Below, one piece after another: positions 63,534-64,000 of a stretch of 64,000 bases of DNA (within the stretch, counting starts at the first letter, position 1; each line of letters starts with the position of its first letter). Position numbers and translations under genes: made by a program. The DNA is from Beutenbergia cavernae DSM 12333. GTDB taxonomy: Bacteria; Actinomycetota; Actinomycetes; Actinomycetales; Beutenbergiaceae. The stretch is taken from assembly GCF_000023105.1 (NCBI RefSeq), contig NC_012669.1:4093025-4157024 (forward strand). Direction: 5' to 3'. The notes under the pieces are model-generated. The model had not been told where the DNA came from and ran no database searches. It was given only the letters and a program-made list of their open reading frames with translations.

Positions 63534-64000
63534 GCCCCGCCCGCGTCGCGGCCGCGGGAACGCTGGCGCTCGGGCTCGCTGCCGCACTCGCCGTCGTCGT
63601 GCTGACCGCCGACGACGCCGCAGCGCACGTGCGCACGACGGCCGTCGTTCTCGCTGTCATGGCTGCGGCCGTCCCGGCGTCGACCCTCCTGGCGCGCCGG
63701 CCGCCGACGGTGGGCCCGGCCGACGGCGTCACGCTCGCTCGCGCGGTCGGCGCCGCGGCGTGCGCCGCTCTCGTCGTCATCGGTCTCGTCGTCATCGCTC
63801 CCGCCAGCGCTGGCGCCGGCGACGACGGCCCGACCGGCAGCTCGGCCGGCGCCACCGACGTCCGCACGTGGGTCTTGCTCGGCATCGCGGCCCCGGCGCT
63901 CGCCCTCGACGCCGTCGACGGCGTGGTCGCGCGGCGCACCGGCACCGCGTCTGCCGCGGGCGGGCGGCTGGACGTCGACGCCGACGCCGTCCTGCTCATC
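63530..64000 (+). CDS. CDP-alcohol phosphatidyltransferase family (3'-truncated)
   Basis: The frame is open to the window edge (157 codons). Five hydrophobic segments and the family motif DAVDGVVARR...GGRLDVDAD (near residues 128-151, D-x2-D-G-x2-A-R-x8-9-G-x3-D-x3-D) are present. It would transfer a phosphatidyl or alcohol group in lipid synthesis. It overlaps the acyltransferase gene by 4 bp (GTGA), so both belong to one lipid operon. Confidence 0.85.
   Translation, partial: MSPARVAAAGTLALGLAAALAVVVLTADDAAAHVRTTAVVLAVMAAAVPASTLLARRPPTVGPADGVTLARAVGAAACAALVVIGLVVIAPASAGAGDDGPTGSSAGATDVRTWVLLGIAAPALALDAVDGVVARRTGTASAAGGRLDVDADAVLLI

Overview
The window is a continuous stretch of a very GC-rich chromosome with dense, short-spaced genes on both strands. 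ClpP pairs with a ClgR/PopR-like regulator, a dnaK-grpE-dnaJ-hspR operon with HAIR operators, an SOS-controlled 13E12/DUF222 HNH gene, LPXTG anchoring and many leaderless promoters point to an actinobacterium, most likely a free-living Micrococcales (Cellulomonas/Promicromonospora type). The family assignment is inference. I see no rRNA, tRNA, CRISPR, insertion sequence, integrase or phage gene.

Layout. 0-8.3 kb: a 5'-truncated carbohydrate-lyase-like gene, cytochrome b561, a GH78 rhamnosidase, a DksA-type zinc finger and a sortase-anchored choice-of-anchor I protein. 8.3-18.3 kb: transport and local regulation (PadR/MFS, CDF, DMT, TetR/ABC exporter, PadR/hydrolase, SRPBCC/ArsR), most with a palindromic operator visible. 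18.4-30.4 kb: S9 peptidase, phosphotransferase, oxidoreductase, two clpP genes and their XRE regulator, an EF-G-like GTPase, a second SRPBCC/ArsR pair and a YyaL-type protein. Five copies of a 64-69 bp inverted repeat lie between 12.9 and 28.3 kb. 30.5-34.7 kb: heat-shock operon. 34.7-45.9 kb: an IclR-controlled carbohydrate locus, with a separate phosphotransferase gene at its left edge. 46-53.6 kb: a frameshifted DUF402 gene, a membrane protein, a GNAT remnant, a methyltransferase, a hydrolase/ArsR pair and a heterodimeric ABC exporter. 54-64 kb: FBP-domain protein, ProA-like dehydrogenase, small kinase, DinB protein, two lipoproteins, nucleotidyltransferase, HNH endonuclease and a phospholipid acyltransferase/phosphatidyltransferase pair cut by the window end.

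How the genes work together. The most distinctive system is 35.9-45.9 kb: IclR divergent from an ABC sugar importer without its own ATPase, followed by a GH38-like glycosidase, an RraA-family aldolase, a DUF4432 mutarotase-like protein, an SDR and a UxuA-like mannonate dehydratase. Two matching 16-bp palindromes lie in the divergent promoter region. I infer uptake of a mannose-containing or uronic oligosaccharide, hydrolysis, oxidation to an aldonate, dehydration to a 2-keto-3-deoxy acid and aldol cleavage to pyruvate. No KDG kinase or KDPG aldolase is present, so RraA may take the aldolase role.

Other points. The second ClpP has Thr and Glu where the catalytic Ser and Asp should be, and its convergent regulator ends in an LAA-like tail. 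The ABC exporter pair has complementary degeneracy that leaves one complete ATP site. At least sixteen start codons are preceded by TANNNT and 6-7 nt, and two divergent genes at 56.15 kb appear to share the TA of their -10 boxes.
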